Assembly (NCBI RefSeq): GCF_958298935.1
Contig: NC_084939.1
Span: 9,067,501 to 9,131,500, forward strand
Origin: Phragmites australis
Taxonomy: Eukaryota; Streptophyta; Magnoliopsida; Poales; Poaceae
Length of the DNA: 64,000 nucleotides
Direction: 5' to 3'
Shown: positions 33,230 through 46,002 of the stretch, piece by piece
Layout: each line of letters starts with the position of its first letter
Position numbering within the stretch: position 1 is the stretch's first letter
Position numbers and translations under genes: made by a program
Notes under the pieces: model-generated
What the model was told of the DNA's origin: nothing
Database searches by the model: none
Seen by the model: the letters and a program-made list of their open reading frames with translations, nothing else

Positions 33230-36200
33230 AGGACATAAAGCTAGTCCCCATACACCAAGACCAACCCGACCGGACCTTCCGAATAGGGGCAGAGCTCGCC
33301 TCCGAGCAAGAAACCCAACTTTTGGCCATCTTACAGAGTAACCTCGACATCTTCGCATGGTCCTCACAGGACCTCCCAGGAGTCGACCGTAGCATCATCG
33401 AGCACTCGCTCCAAGTCGACCCGAAGGCAAGGCCCGTACGCTAGGGGCTTCGCAAGATCTCCCCAGAGCAGGCAAAGGCCGCAAAAGAAGAAGTCCAGAA
33501 GCTACTGAAAGCCAGTATTATCCGAGAGGTTATCCACTCCGATTGGCCCTCCAACACCGTCCTGGTCAAAAAAACATAGCGGAAAATGGTGTATGTGCAT
33601 CGATTTCACGTCATTAAACAAAGTATACCCTCAGGATTCATACCCTCTCCCCCGCATCGACCAGCTGGTGGATTCTACCGCCGGCTGTGAAATGCTAAGC
33701 TTTCTCGACACCTACTTCGGATACTACCAGGTGTGGATGGCAACGGAGGATGAAAACAAGACTAGCTTTATTACCCCCTTCGGAGTATACAGCTACGTCT
33801 GGATACCCTTTGGTCTTCGAAACGTGGAGGCCTACGTAGACGATATCGTGGTCAAAAGCCAACTAGAAGCTACCCATGTTTCTGACCTACAAGAAACATT
33901 CAATAGCCTCCGAGCTGCTGGCGTACGGCTAAACCCAGAAATATGCGTATTTGGCGCTAGAGGTGGAAAAATGCTAGGGTATCTTGTCTCCCGAAGAGGC
34001 ATCGAGGCCAACCCGAGCAAAATTCATGCTATTGCGGAAATGTCGCCTCCCACCAATCCTAAAGAACTACAGCGCCTAGTTGGCCACCTCGCAGCCCTCA
34101 ATCACTTCCTCGCGAAATCCGCTGAGCACAACCTCCCTTTCTTTAAAACGCTAAAGGGCTCCGTGCCGTTTAGCTGGACACCAGACTGCCAGGTAGCATT
34201 TGAGGCCCTAAAAGCGCACCTGTCCCACCTCGAAACACTCGCGATGCCCCTCCCTGGCGAAGGACTGCTCCTGTACCTATCCGTCTCCGCATCCACTGTC
34301 AGCGCCGCCCTGGTACGAGAGGAAAAAAGTGGCAGTCGCCCTACTCAAAGGGATGTATACTACGTCTCAGAGACCTTAGCTAGGGCCAAGACACATTACA
34401 CCGAGCTCAAAAAAATAGCCTACGCCTTGCTGATGGCCTCGTGCAAGCTCCGGCACTACTTCCTTTCCTACGACATCACTGTCCCAACCTCGTACCCACT
34501 GGGTGACATGTTTCGTAACTGGGAGGCGACGAGATGCATCAGCAAGTGGACGGTAGAGTTAGCCCCCTTCGTCATAAGGTTTGTAGTCCGCACCACCATA
34601 AAATCCCAAATCTTGGCAGACTTCATCGCCGAATGGACCCTGGCAACAACCGAACCCAACACCACGCCCACCCAAGACATCTGGACCATCTACACCAACA
34701 GAGCATACTTCTCCATGGGCGCCAGAGCTGGCGCGATCCTCATCTCCCCCACAAGCTAGCAGCTCCAATATGCCACTCGCCTAGATTTCAAGACGACCAA
34801 CAACATAGTCGAATACGAGGCCGTCCTCCTAGGCCTCCGAAAGGCCTGAGCCTTAGGAGAAGCCAAAGTCATCATCCGAATTGACTCTCAGATCATCGCC
34901 AGTCTTGTCAACAAGGACTTCCAAATCCACCATCCAGACATGGTAACATACCTCGAGGAAATTCGCAAAACCGAGGCACACTTCTGCAGCATATCCATAT
35001 AAAGCATACCATGGGCGGACAACAATCAGGCAAACACCTTAGCAAAAGTTGCAGCCACAGGTAAAAACCCACAAATAGGCACCTTCCTCGAGACCCTGCA
35101 CCAGCCGATCGCCAGAACCGTTGACAAGACAGCCGTCGCCATCCTCCCCATCCAAACTGCGGACTAGAGGGCCCCCTCCTATCATTCCTAAGAGGAACAG
35201 TAGAACCGGACGACCTAATTGCACTCCGCCGCATCCAACATTGCGCTAGGGGCTACCACCTCATAAATAACACCCTTTACAAGACAGGTGTCTGCGCCCC
35301 CCTCCTTCGGTGCATCACTAAACAAGAAGGAGCCACCCTCCTCAAAGAAATACATGAAGGCCTGTGCGGCAGTCATCTGGCACCTCGTGCTCTAGCCGGT
35401 AAGGCACTCCGCCAGGGACTCCATTGGCCTACGATCATGTCCGACGTGGAAGAACTCGTCCGCACCTGCCAAGGATGCCAATGAATGGGACGACGAAGCC
35501 ACCGACCTCCAACTCCTTTTCAACCAATCACCCCTGTCTGGCCCCTGGCTCGTTGGGGTATGGACCTCATCGGTCCATTTCCCCGCGCCAAAGGAAACCT
35601 AAAGTACGCAATGGTCGCATTAGAATATTTTCCAAATGGGTCGAGGCCGAATCGCTCACTGCGATCACATCAAAAGATGTCTAGAAATTCTTCTTGAAGA
35701 ACATAATCTACAACTTTGGCGTCCCACGATAGCTCACGGTGGACAATGGCACACAATTCGACTCCGGGCCTTTTAGACAGTTCATCGATGACCTCGGCAT
35801 CAAATTATGCTTCACAGCAGTTTGACACGCTCAATCCAATGGAGTCATCGAAAGGGCCAATGGGAACATCCTCTCCAGTCTAAATCCACGCCTCATCGGC
35901 TTAGCTCGAGGCCTGTGGGTCGATGAATTACCCAAGGTTTTATGGTCCCTCCGCACCACTATCACGCGGACCACCGGGTTCACACCCTTTCGCCTCCTAT
36001 ACAGAGACGAAGCCATGACCCCCACTAAGGTCAAGGCCTGCTCACTCAGGGTACAACTCCCAAAAACCGATGGAGAAAGGGAGCTCTTTCTCGACCTTAC
36101 CGAAGGCACGCAGCTCTACGCCATTCAGAATCTAGATCACTACATTAAGAAAACTAAGGCTTGGTACGATCCAAGGGTTGCGCCGTGAAACTTCAAACCA

Positions 36201-36370
36201 CGTGAACTCATGCTTCGACACGCCCTAGCCCCAAGAAATCTACGCAACAAATGGGAGGCCCATACCTGGTCCTCGAGTCTAACAGACCCGGCTCCTACCG
36301 ATTGGCCGATGCAGAGGGGACCCCCCTCGAACACAGTTGGAACACAGAGACCCTCCGCAAGTATTATGTA
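33230..36370 (+). pseudogene. Tat pol: RT, RNase H, second RNase H and integrase, broken
   Basis: RT begins after a frame change near 33580 and reads MCIDFTSLNKVYP, FGVYSYVWIPFGLRN, AYVDDIVVKS. The ~25-30 residues normally between FGLRN and VEAYVDD are missing, in frame, although YVDD remains. RNase H follows (VYYVSETLARAKTHYTELKK). A second, archaeal-type RNase H follows (WTIYTNRAYFSMGARAG, TTNNIVEYEAVLLGL); its first Asp motif YTDG is YTNR. Integrase retains WGMDLIGPFP, LTVDNGTQFDSGP and SNGVIERANGN. Stops include TAG after ILISPTS (~34757), TGA after LGLRKA (~34847), TAA after CSISI (~35000) and TGA in the zinc region near 35482. Confidence 0.8.
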
Positions 36371-36402
36371 TAAAGAACACCAACCTCAACACCAAAAAAA
36401 AC

Positions 36403-36890
36403 CCAGCATCTTGGAGGCATAAGCCTCCGTGCTAGACAAGCATTCCATCTGCCATCTTTAAGGTCTCACCAGCCTATGTGGCGGATAGGCAAAGACCGCT
36501 CTAACATCTTGAAGGCATAAGCCTCCGTGCTGGACAGGCATTTTGTCCGCCATCTTTAAGGCCTCACTTACCTACGTGGCGAATAGGTAAAGACCGCTCC
36601 AGCATCTTGAAGGCATAAGCCTCTGTGCTGGACAGGCATTCCGTCCATCATCTTTAAGGTCTAGCTAACCTACGTGGCGGATAGGCAAAGACCGCTCTAG
36701 CATCTTGAAGACAAAGTCTCCGTGCTGGACAGGCATTCCGTCCATCATCATTTGGGCCTAGCAAACCTAAAATATCGGATAGGCAAAGACCGCTCCGGCA
36801 TCTTGAAGGTAGTGCGTTCATACCGGACAGGCATAGCACCCTCCATCATTTCTAAGGCCAGGCCGCCCTAGGTATGGCGAGGGGACAAAA
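36403..36890 (+). repeat. Five ~98 bp tandem units after Tat pol
   Basis: CATCTTGRAGGCATAAGCC starts units near 36408, 36505, 36603, 36701 and 36799. Each ends with GCGGATAGGCAAAGACCGCTC. The last unit has diverged. Confidence 0.85.
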
Positions 36891-37329
36891 ATCCCAACAA
36901 AACTGAGTCTATCACCCGACCCTTCCGATGCCCCTCGAAGTATCGCACCCCATGGCTGTCAGGCAACCACAGGATGCGAAGGGCCTGGGACAAGGGGCAC
37001 AGGAAAAACGTCAGCACAATCAATCATCAAAAAGGGAGAGTAAAAAGAACATACAAAAGTCTTTTCATACAGTTAACCGCTGTACATCGAATCTATGCCT
37101 AGCAAACTGGCTAGCCTACTACGCCCCCCTGTACCACTACGGGAAGATGAGGATGCCCATCCACCACGCCTCCCAGACACAACATGGGACCTGGAGAGTT
37201 GTCCACGATAACTGTCCACGGGAGGCCGATGCGAGCCCCCTCCACCAAAGGGGCTGCTGCCCAAAACAGAGACTCAACCCAGGGAAGACCAAAAATCCAC
37301 CAAGAAGGGATACGAGTCGAAGGCTGAGA
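36891..37329. other. Tat interior without recognised coding sequence
   Basis: Non-repetitive sequence between the tandem array and the antisense ORF region. The open stretches have no known domain. Confidence 0.35.
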
Positions 37330-38113
37330 AGTCCAGCTCTTCCCCTTGCCCCACCGACGAGGCCTACGCGGCCTGTGCCTCCTCCACCTTCACCTCACCC
37401 AAGGTAGACTTGAGAATTTCCGAAGGCACCCTTCCGTCAGAACCTCGGGGAAGGACAAAGCGCCGTAAGAAGCGTGAGCCGGCAACCTCTCAGGCCGTTT
37501 GAGCCGCACACCAGTCATCTCTTGCGGTAAAGCATACATCCAGAGCGGACACCGGGGGATCCTCCGACTCGACCTTAACCAAAACATCGGCAGTCACCTG
37601 CAGGTCAACACGCCCATCAGAATCGTAGGGCATAACAAAGCGACGCCGCCGACGAACGAATGGAGTAGCCCCCTGACACACCAGACACACTCAATCCCCC
37701 CAGAGGCACTATCCAAGGTACGGACGAGGCCTTCTCCGACCTCGGGCCGCCGTACCTATACACGCAGAGCAGACTCCGGTTAAAACTCAAGGGCTCAAAC
37801 GTCCCAAAAACAGCACAGGTAAAACACAGGAAGACAGGCGCGGTTTCCATCAAATAAAGGAAAGATTATATACATAAAGCAGGAGGAGGCGATCAACATA
37901 CTAGAACTCAGCCCCCCTCCCCAGAAAAGAAAAGAAAACGAAGACAACCGCGATAGAGCTACACCTCTGGAGTATCCATACTTGGCTCCGGAGGGGTAAC
38001 AACGCCAGACAAAGCTCCCCCAGAAGGCCGCGAAGCACCCGTAGACTCCGAGCAAAGCACCAGGCCTCCCAACGAAGAACTCGGGCGAAGGCACCCGAAG
38101 CCCCCTGACCAGC
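37330..38113 (-). pseudogene. Possible antisense additional ORF of the Tat element
   Basis: On the minus strand RRFVMPYDSDGRVDLQV...LVKVESED, then an in-frame TGA, then RRFVLPRGSDGRVPSEIL...VKVEE give two similar modules. Another frame ends PPEPSMDTPEV near 37970. The position between pol and the lost 3' LTR, in antisense, is known for additional ORFs in Tat elements. No function can be assigned. Confidence 0.35.
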
Positions 38114-39039
38114 CATGAAGCGCAACGAATCTAATTCTCATGTTTTGTTCCAACCCATTAAGTGTGTGACCCGTTTGGTTCATGTACAAACGGATATGAC
38201 TCGGAAACCCTTTCCAAACCGAAATCAATAGCGGTCCCTAGCAGAACATGTTGACTCCCGAATATACATAAAAGATCATATCAGCTGAACCTTGATATAA
38301 ACATGCACCGATCCCTTCTCCTCATGATATCAGTCAAGCTCAAGGCCAGATACATGCCACCCTTGTGATAGCCCTACCATTCACTCGGTCAAGTAGTGGA
38401 TTCATCATGATTAACCCTTTAATCATATTGGCATGGTCATACACTTTCTCAATCCAACTATCTTGAGGGGCTCAGAGATATCTCTCCCGTTATCAAGGAT
38501 GATCAAATTCCATCTTGATTGCTCATACCCCACGACATGTTTCATGACAAACCCAAAAACTACCTTTATGACTACCCAGAAACGGAATAGTGTTTGGCAG
38601 GCTCAAAGTATGCCACTACACATTCTAGGAATCAATAACGATCTCAAGTCTAAGGATCCTGCAGGTACACCATTTGAGATAACAACTAATGGCACATCAT
38701 AAATAACAATCCTAACAATATTTCAAGGTGGATGTATCGAACATCATGTTGTCTAACATAAATGTCTACATTATTGACCTGGTATCTCTATACCTACGAT
38801 CCGTGAAACGTGATCATCAATCAATATATGTGCTAGTCTTATCATCACAATGATATGCGACCAGGGATGGATTAAGAATAATATCATGAAATAAACAAAG
38901 AGTTTCATAAACAAGTCATGTACTTGCCAATCAATGTAAACGATAGTCATTCTTTGAATAACACATTATTCAGAAGTACATTAACATAGGCGTGTGATAC
39001 AATCATCTTTATGATTGTCTTTAGGGCATATCACCTTCA
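38114..39039 (-). repeat. Copia LTR (Angela/Tnt1-like style), minus orientation
   Basis: On the minus strand it begins TGAAGGTGATATGCCCTAAAG, close to the TGAAGGAAATATGCCCTA start of common grass Copia LTRs. The body includes ACCCGTTTGGTTCATGTAC near 38168-38186. The right edge at 39039 is firm; the left edge is approximate. No pol is attached, so it is a solo or truncated LTR. Confidence 0.55.
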
Positions 39040-40276
39040 GTTTCTTCCTCTAGTCAAGCACTGTGAGAGGAGATTAGTTGCTACCTCAATGTTCCTAACC
39101 CAAGCTGGAAAGCTTGAAATGGTCAACTCAGTAATTTCCTCACTGCCCACATATTACATATGCACCCTAAAATTGTCTCTAGAATTGGTTAAACAAATAG
39201 ACAAGTACATGAAACATTGTCTTTGGTGTGGATCAGATATTAATGCAAAGAAAGCTCCTTTGGCATCATGGAAGATGGTTTGTAGACAAAAAAAGAAGTT
39301 GGGCTGGGTGTTCTTAAGCTGAAAACCAATAATGAGTGCTTATTGCTTAAAAGCCTACACAAATTCTTCAATAGGCATGACATTCCATGGGTTAGGTTAA
39401 TTTGGCAGAAGCATTATGCTGATGGGTATTTACCAGGACAAAGAAAATGAGGCTACTTTTGGTGACGTGCCATACTCAAATTAATTGATACTTACAAAGG
39501 CCTGAAAATACCTCACATTGAAAATGGAAACACATTTTCCTTTTGGGATGATTTTTGGGCAGGAAGAACCCTAGCAATGGCATATCCAGAGTTACACTCT
39601 TACACAACAAGGAAACTGATTACTTTGCAACAGGCTAGATGTTTACAACATCCACAAGATCTCTTCCAGTTGCCTCTATCAGTGTCAGCTTTTCAACAAC
39701 TATAGGAATGCTTGCTAATTTACAAAGTATCACTTTCTTGGAAGCACAAGACTCTTGAATTTACATTTGGGGTAATCATCTATATTCCTCGTCCAAGGCA
39801 TACAAACATATCATGGGACACCTCCCTGTCCACCCTTGCTATAAATGGCTATGGAAATCATCGTGTCAAAAGAAACACAAAGTTTTCTTCTGGTTGTTAC
39901 TCAAGGATAGACTTAACACAAGGGAGCTACTTCATTGGAAAAACATGCATTCAGATTCATATTCCTGTGATCAATGCATCAATGCATTTGGGAAGAAGAA
40001 GAAACACTGGAACATCACTTTCTCTTTTTTAATTTTGCTGGGAGATGTTGTGATATTATTAAACTTCAGGTCCCTGATATGGCGCCTTTGGGTATTCTGG
40101 AACACTTCAAAGCTTCCCTAGTCTGAAACCTCTTCTTTCAGCATGGCTAGATGCTCTAGATTGATTTCTGCTCCTTTTTTCCCTTTATTTGTTCTTTTCT
40201 TTTGTACTCTACTTTCTTTGGTTTATATAGTATATAATCTGTAGGGGAAACCCCTCCAGTTGCATCAAAAAAAAAA
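39040..40276 (+). mobile_element. 5'-truncated L1-type LINE with poly(A) tail
   Basis: Begins inside the RT C-terminus (LPLVKHCERRLVATSMFL, then LEMVNSVISSLPTYY). A zf-RVT (PF13966)-like region follows (YKWLWKSSCQKKHKVFFWLLLKDRLNTRELLH, key residues WLW, FFWLLL, RLNTRELL; 39830-39960). The 3' end is TTGCATC followed by ten A (40267-40276). Frames change and stops occur (for example after WVFLS near 39322). 5' truncation plus a tail is the usual LINE insertion form. GTTTCT follows both the left edge and the tail, but is too short to call a TSD. Confidence 0.8.
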
Positions 40277-40306
40277 GTTTCTCTGGCTCTTCATTTTCAC
40301 ATGGTG

Positions 40307-43300
40307 GGCATCCTTTTAAACTTGATTTCCCTGGTTTTGATGGTACGCAACCACAATTCGAGTTGTACGGGGTGCCCAAGGACCAGTGGATTCGGATTGC
40401 TTCCTATCATATTTTGGGATTTGCAGCCATCTGGTTACAAGGACAGCAACATGCTAGTTCATGGGAGGAATTCTGTGTTCGGCTGGTGGATCGATTTGGG
40501 AGGGAGCAATATGAAGATCACATTAGACGACTGTTTGAAATCCGACAAACTCATTCAGTCACTGAATATCGCGAAGCTTTTGAGCCTCTGATGCGCTTGA
40601 TTTTGGCTCACAACTCAGCGTTGGATATGGTGTTCTTTACCACATGATCCATTGATGTTTTGCGGGAGGATATTCGCTCGGCAATTCTGCTACACCGGCC
40701 GTGGGATCTCGACAAGGCATGTTCTCTGTCTACGTTGCAGGAGAGTGTCGGCGCCACTTTCTCGCGTTCGCGTGGGGATCGTGTGCCAGTGTCCACTTCA
40801 GTACCAAGGCCACCAGTTCGTGTTCCTATTCCGCAGCAACCACCTGGAGAATCACTGAGTGAACCATCGGCGATGGACCATCATGGTCTGGATGGTGCAC
40901 GGGGTGCAGACATGCGTTTGTCAGATGATAGGCCTGCAACGCTACGCGCGTATCGCCGCGCTCGGGGTCTATGCTTTAAGTGTGGAGAAAAGTGGAATCA
41001 GCAACATCAGTGTGCTGCCCAGGCGTAATTACATGTTGTGGAGGAACTTCTCCAGTTGCTTCAGGGCCCAGAAGAAATCCTTCGTCAGCCACAGGAAATG
41101 GATCAAGAAGAGGATACACTTATGACTATATCGAAACTAGCTGTTCAGGGAGCTGAGGGCCCTCGAACAATTCGATTATGGGGTATGATGGAGAACAAGG
41201 AAGTCTTGGTATTGGTTGATTCGGTTAGTTCACACAATTTCGTCAATGAATCCTTAGCTGCTCAATTGAAACACCCCAAGACTGAGATTCCACACAGTTC
41301 TGTCAGAATTACAGATGGGTGAGTTCTGGTCTGTAACATGGAACTGTCTTCATGCGAATGGTGGGTGCAGGGAATCTCTTTTACTACAGATTTTCATGTC
41401 CTGAAATTGGGATGTTATGACGCGGTGTTGGGTATGGAGTGGCTTGAGCATCATAATCCGATGATCACGGAATGGAAGAGTAAGAGACTGACTCTCAGGC
41501 ATAAAGGATCCATGGTATCTTTACAAGGAGTTCAGCTGAAATTGAATTCATGCCTGGTATTGTCTGGGTTTCAGCTGAGTCGGTTATTGTAACATAATGC
41601 TGTGCAAGTGATTCTTTATCTGAGTGAAACATCACCAGGCAATGTGCCGAGCACTGCAGAAGTGCAGCTACCAGCCAGCTTTCAGGTGATAATCCGACAA
41701 CATTCAGAAGTATTCGAAGAACCAACTCAGTTACCTCCTCACCGGTCTTGGGACCATGGAATTCCCTTATTATCTGGTACCAAGCTGGTTAGTGTGTGGC
41801 CTTACCGGTACACAGCAGCTCAGAAGACGGAGATCAAGCGTCAAGTGCATGAGATGCTCCGGTCAGGTCTGATTCGACCCAGCTCTAGCCTCTTTTCATC
41901 GCCAGTGTTATTGGTCAAGAAAAAAGATGGGTCGTGGAGTTTTTTGTCAATTTCCGTCATGTTAATGCCTCTACAATCAAGAACAAATATCCGCTTCGAT
42001 TATTGATGAATTGTTGGACAAATTAACGGGAGTTCACTAGTTTTCATAGTTGGACTTACCCTCGGGATATCATCACTTCCGTCTGGTGGAGCAAGATGAA
42101 TTCAAGACCGGCTTCCAGACCCATAATGGCCATTACGAATTCAGGGTCATGCCGTTTGGTTTGTGCAATGCACTGGCAACTTTTTAGATAGCCATGAATG
42201 AGATATTGGCACCATTGCTTCGGGCCAGTGTATTGGTGTTCATTAACGATATCCTCATCTATAGCCCAACCTTTGAGCAGCATGAGAAGGATGTAATTGC
42301 AGCTCTTCAGCTCCTCCAGCAGAATGGATTGAAGGTCAAGCTGTCAAAATGTTCGTTTGCAACACAACAGATAGCATATCATGATCATGTCATATCTGCA
42401 CATGGTGTTTTGCCGGGAGACAAAATAGCTGAGGTTCGGGATTGGCCTCGACCGGTGTATGTGAAGGAATTGAGTAGCTTTTTGGGTTTCCCTCAAGTTC
42501 GTGCGTGATTACGGGTTGATTAGCAATTTGCTTACTGATCTGCTGAGAAAACAGTTTGTTTTTGTATGATCTACAGTGGAATCAGACGCATTCTAGGGGT
42601 TGAAACGGAGCTTGACCAATGCTCTCGTGCTTGCACTGCCTAATTTCACTAAAAGGTTTGTGATTGAGATGGATGCCAGTGATAAAGGAATCGGCGCGGT
42701 GCTTATGCAGGAGGAACATCCCATTTCTTTTCTGAGCAAGGCTCTTGCATAAAAAACCAGGGTATGTCCGTTTATGAGAAAGAGTGCCTCGCTCTGTTGA
42801 TGGCCATTGACCACTGGCTCCCATATCTACAACATTAAGAGTTCACTATACGTACTGATCACAAAAGTCTTATCCATCTATCCGAGCAGCGGCTGCATAC
42901 CCCAATCCAGCACAAGGCATTTACCAAATTGTTGGGTCTGAACTACATTATACAGTATAAGCAGGGCCATTTCAATCGGGTGGCAGATGCGTTGTCTCGC
43001 AAATCTCATGTCGGCACCATGGAATCATCGGCCACCTCGGTGTGTAGGCCAGCGTGGCTAGAGGCTGTCCATGCTAGCTATTAAAAGGATGAATATACCG
43101 GCAATATTCTGACGACACTGGCTACTCCGGGAGGTGTTCATCGTGACTTTCAGTTAACTGACGGTGCTCTCAGGTTCCGGGGTCGCGTGTGGGTTGGTTC
43201 TGATGCCGAAACGCAACAGCATATTAGTGGTGCTCTCCACAACAGTGTTTTGGGAGGCCGTTCGGGGTTCTATGCTACTTATCACCGGATGAAACGACTC

Positions 43301-43522
43301 TTTGGCAAGGTACGAAGGCACAAATTCGTACTTTTGTCATCACTGTGTTGTCTGTCATCAGGCCAAGGCCGAACATATCGCTCCTCCAGGCCTTCTGCAG
43401 CCACTCAACATTCCTGATCACGCCTGAGAAGTGGTGCAACTGGATTCTATCGACGTCTTACCTACGTCGGCAAATCATGACACGATTTTGGCCGTTGTGG
43501 ATTGCTTTTCCATGTACGCCCA
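40307..43522 (+). pseudogene. Reina gag-pol, first part (gag to integrase core), broken
   Basis: Gag motifs FELYGVPKDQWIRIASYHI and WEEFCVRLVDRFGREQYED lead to a zinc knuckle (LCFKCGEKWNQQHQC, ~40970-41015). The protease is LVLVDSVSSHNFVNE, with the essential DSG changed to DSV. RT has GLIRPSSSLFSSPVLLVKKKDGSW and FINDILIYS, where the usual FIDD/FLDD is FIND. RNase H keeps [12 protein letters not shown]. Integrase stops inside VVDCFSMYAH, where the nested element begins. Frameshifts and stops occur, for example after MVFFTT (~40645), near 41590 and near 42004. No activity is possible. Confidence 0.8.
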
Positions 43523-43879
43523 TGTTGGAGAACGCCTCAACTTGAAGATATTTAGACGATGTGCTATGGTATTATTATAGTGATCATAATATTCTCGTTA
43601 CCATATGCTATAAAAAAGATGAAAAGTCTAAAATACCCTCATATGCATATGATTGTAACATAATATCTTAGATACAAGATGGTAATTTTTCATATCTCTT
43701 CTCTCTGTAAAATAGACTCTCAAATGGTAGGGAGGGGGATCCCAGTTTTTCCCCATTACACTATCTCTCCTTCACTCTCGCTCTCTCCTTCCGGCTCATA
43801 GTTCATCCTTAAGCTTGAGTCTTCTCATTGGAAGAGACCATCACCGTACTATGTCGGGGCACATTTTCGTGCTCCAACA
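43523..43879 (+). repeat. LTR inserted in the Reina integrase, TGTTGGAG...CTCCAACA
   Basis: Inverted octamer ends. GCCCA lies before it at 43518-43522 and the same GCCCA starts the resumed Reina frame at 51717-51721, which fits a 5 bp TSD. Its 3' half resembles the Tat LTR end (AAGCTTGAGTCTxCTC...). Confidence 0.7.
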
Positions 43880-44426
43880 ATGGCGCCATCCATAGGGACT
43901 GAACAAAGAACTTTGTTGGAAGGAGATAGCAAGAGAAACGGAGCTAGCGTGCCAGCCAGCTGCAACACTGATATGCCACCGGCCATGCAAGCGAAACACG
44001 GCCTAATTATGCGCATGCGTGCACGTCAGCTTGCACAAAGCCACACCTGCAAGCGCGAACCAGAGCATGCCCTCGCACAGCCTCCGAAAGGAACGCAAGG
44101 ACCCCTTGGCCATCTCCGAGCTTGGAACCAGGTACATCCATGATATAGGCATGTGACCAGGTATGTCCATGCACTCTTTGCTGGGTTGGTTGTGTACATT
44201 GCATAGCATGGCTACAATAGCAATAGCAGTGCTCTCGTCACGCAAGCATGACCACAGTATGCTTATAAAATCAAGCGTATCAACATAGTTGCTCCTCATA
44301 TCCACGTGGTAGGTTGCTGTCAGCTTTGGGCAGTGGAGTCTTTTGTTTATTATTAGCACCAAAGAGCTACGCACAAACTAGAAAAATAATGGTAAAGAAA
44401 AGGGTGAGCCCATTTAAATACTGAGG
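43880..44426 (+). mobile_element. Interior start of the nested Tat-like element (PBS and gag remnant)
   Basis: The PBS-like TGGCGCCATCCATAGGGA (43881-43898) directly follows the LTR. A short open stretch follows (MAPSIGTEQRTLLEGDSK...) with no recognised domain. It is cut at 44427 by another LTR in the opposite orientation. Confidence 0.55.
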
Positions 44427-45308
44427 TGTTGACGTAAGAAAATGTCTTCCATGAAGAAGTGCGGCGAGAGCCTCCTCAAGAGAGGAGACTCAAGCTTGGA
44501 GAAGAATTGGAGAGGAAGGAATGTCGATGTCTTTATCTCTAAGAGATCCGTCCCTGGCCTGATAGCCATGGGTCTATATTTATAGTACCATTCAGAGTGT
44601 AAGTATACATATATGTCCTAACAGAGACACCAATACAAGTTACCACCATACTACAGGGACTTAGGGCTAGTCGAATTACACAGCATGGGTTCAGACAGAA
44701 TACATTTACCTCTAACTAGAAGATATTATCTACAATTACAAATACAATGGTGTAGGTGACCCAAAGGGTGAGATACTCGGTCGGTCCTCAATTGTGGCAT
44801 GGTGCCACACTGTCCCGAATGTCAAGATGACCTCCACTTGCACTAGGATATCAGGATGGCCACGACTTGCACCGGTATTAAATACCTGTCACTTCCTTAC
44901 AGGCGGAGGACAACTTGTGGGCCCCCTCTGGCTTAATTTTCTCCAAGGCTTGATGACCTACTTCCCGGGCTTCAGAGAGCTTGCCCAGTCTGGGGCTTCG
45001 GGAGGCTAGGGCTCCAGGAGATTGGGCTCTGGAGAGCTCCAGAGCCCGAAGGCCCGAGAGGCCTTTAGGGACTCGAGATTTACAGGCATAGGCTGATAGG
45101 GCCAAGGTAGTCGAGGGTCCTTAAAGACGACCCTCAACAATCCCTTCCGGAGACCAGCAACTTCCCTTGTCTCGAGAGGCAGTGGCCGGAGGAGTTCGTG
45201 GTCTTCGAAAGCTGAGTTTTTGGTTGAGGATTTGGAGCCCAAGGACACCGGAGGAGCTCTTGAAGGCAACCCTTTAGTGATGCCTCCATGCTAGGGTATG
45301 TCCCCCCA
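44427..45308 (-). repeat. 3' LTR of the minus-strand Tat-like element
   Basis: The minus-strand start is about TATTGGGGGGACATACCC after the purine tract AGGGGGTAC; the end is TTACGTCAACA at 44427. A TATA box CTATAAATATAG lies at about 44575-44586. 44427-44911 matches 51225-51709. A second possible start, TGTTGAGGGTCGTC at 45139, cannot be excluded. Confidence 0.65.
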
Positions 45309-45930
45309 ATAGTACCCCCTCATCTGCTGACCCCAAGGTATGGAGCGATGAGCAGATGCAGAAGGAACTAGCTCTAGCCCATCATCATAGTCAGTATATC
45401 CCAATATAGCTTCTTGCCATTAAGGAGCCTCTCAGTTGTGACCATGAGCGATGATGCAAAGCTTGATGGTGACACCATAATCTAGAGGAAACTATGTAGT
45501 TGATTGGTACGCTGAAGGAGGGAGCCCATGACCCCCTCAGCAGTTTACCACGAGGAGGCCTGATAGAGTCAATGCGCTCTGGGGCCTATGCGGAGTAAGC
45601 CCTTCAGCTCCCTTGATGGCGAGTCATTTGGCCGCTTGCATCATCATGGTGGAGGTTGCGTGTGGTAGTGAGGTATTCTAGTGGGGTAATGCACAGGTTC
45701 GCTTGGGGTCCAGTGCCCATGAACCTCGTATACACAGAAAGAGTCTTGAGCCATAAATGCGACAAGACATGTGTGCAAAAAACTGGAAGCCACCGCAAGA
45801 CGTCACCACATGGATGCGGATCGACCCGAGCGTGGCCACGGGCCCTATAGGGGAGTAATTGGGAGTGCCATGAAATGACGCATGTGATGATTCTGTTTTC
45901 CTCCCTGGCGTGTGCAAGCAATTGGCCTGG

Positions 45931-45940
45931 CTATAAAAGC
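45931..45940 (+). promoter_or_regulatory. TATA box upstream of the antisense ORF
   Basis: CTATAAAAGC lies 63 bp before the ATG at 46003. It faces the plus strand, opposite to the host element's LTRs. Confidence 0.45.
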
Positions 45941-46002
45941 CGAGGGTTCACCTAGTTGATCCTTCACCATTGTGTAAGGGAGTGCCTCTTCTTAGCTTGA
46001 GT

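Larger units (their letters stand above)
30098..38113 (+). mobile_element. Decayed Tat-lineage Ty3/Gypsy element
   Basis: Order: 5' LTR, PBS, gag, protease, RT, RNase H, a second archaeal-type RNase H, integrase, ~98 bp tandem repeats, then an antisense ORF region. The dual RNase H is diagnostic for Tat. The 3' LTR is missing; the sequence switches to a Copia LTR near 38114. It has many stops and frameshifts and one internal RT deletion. Confidence 0.8.

Noticed and set aside
39040..39045. GTTTCT as a LINE target-site duplication
   Set aside because: Six bases recur after the poly(A) tail, but the left copy may be LINE coding sequence and LINE duplications are usually longer.
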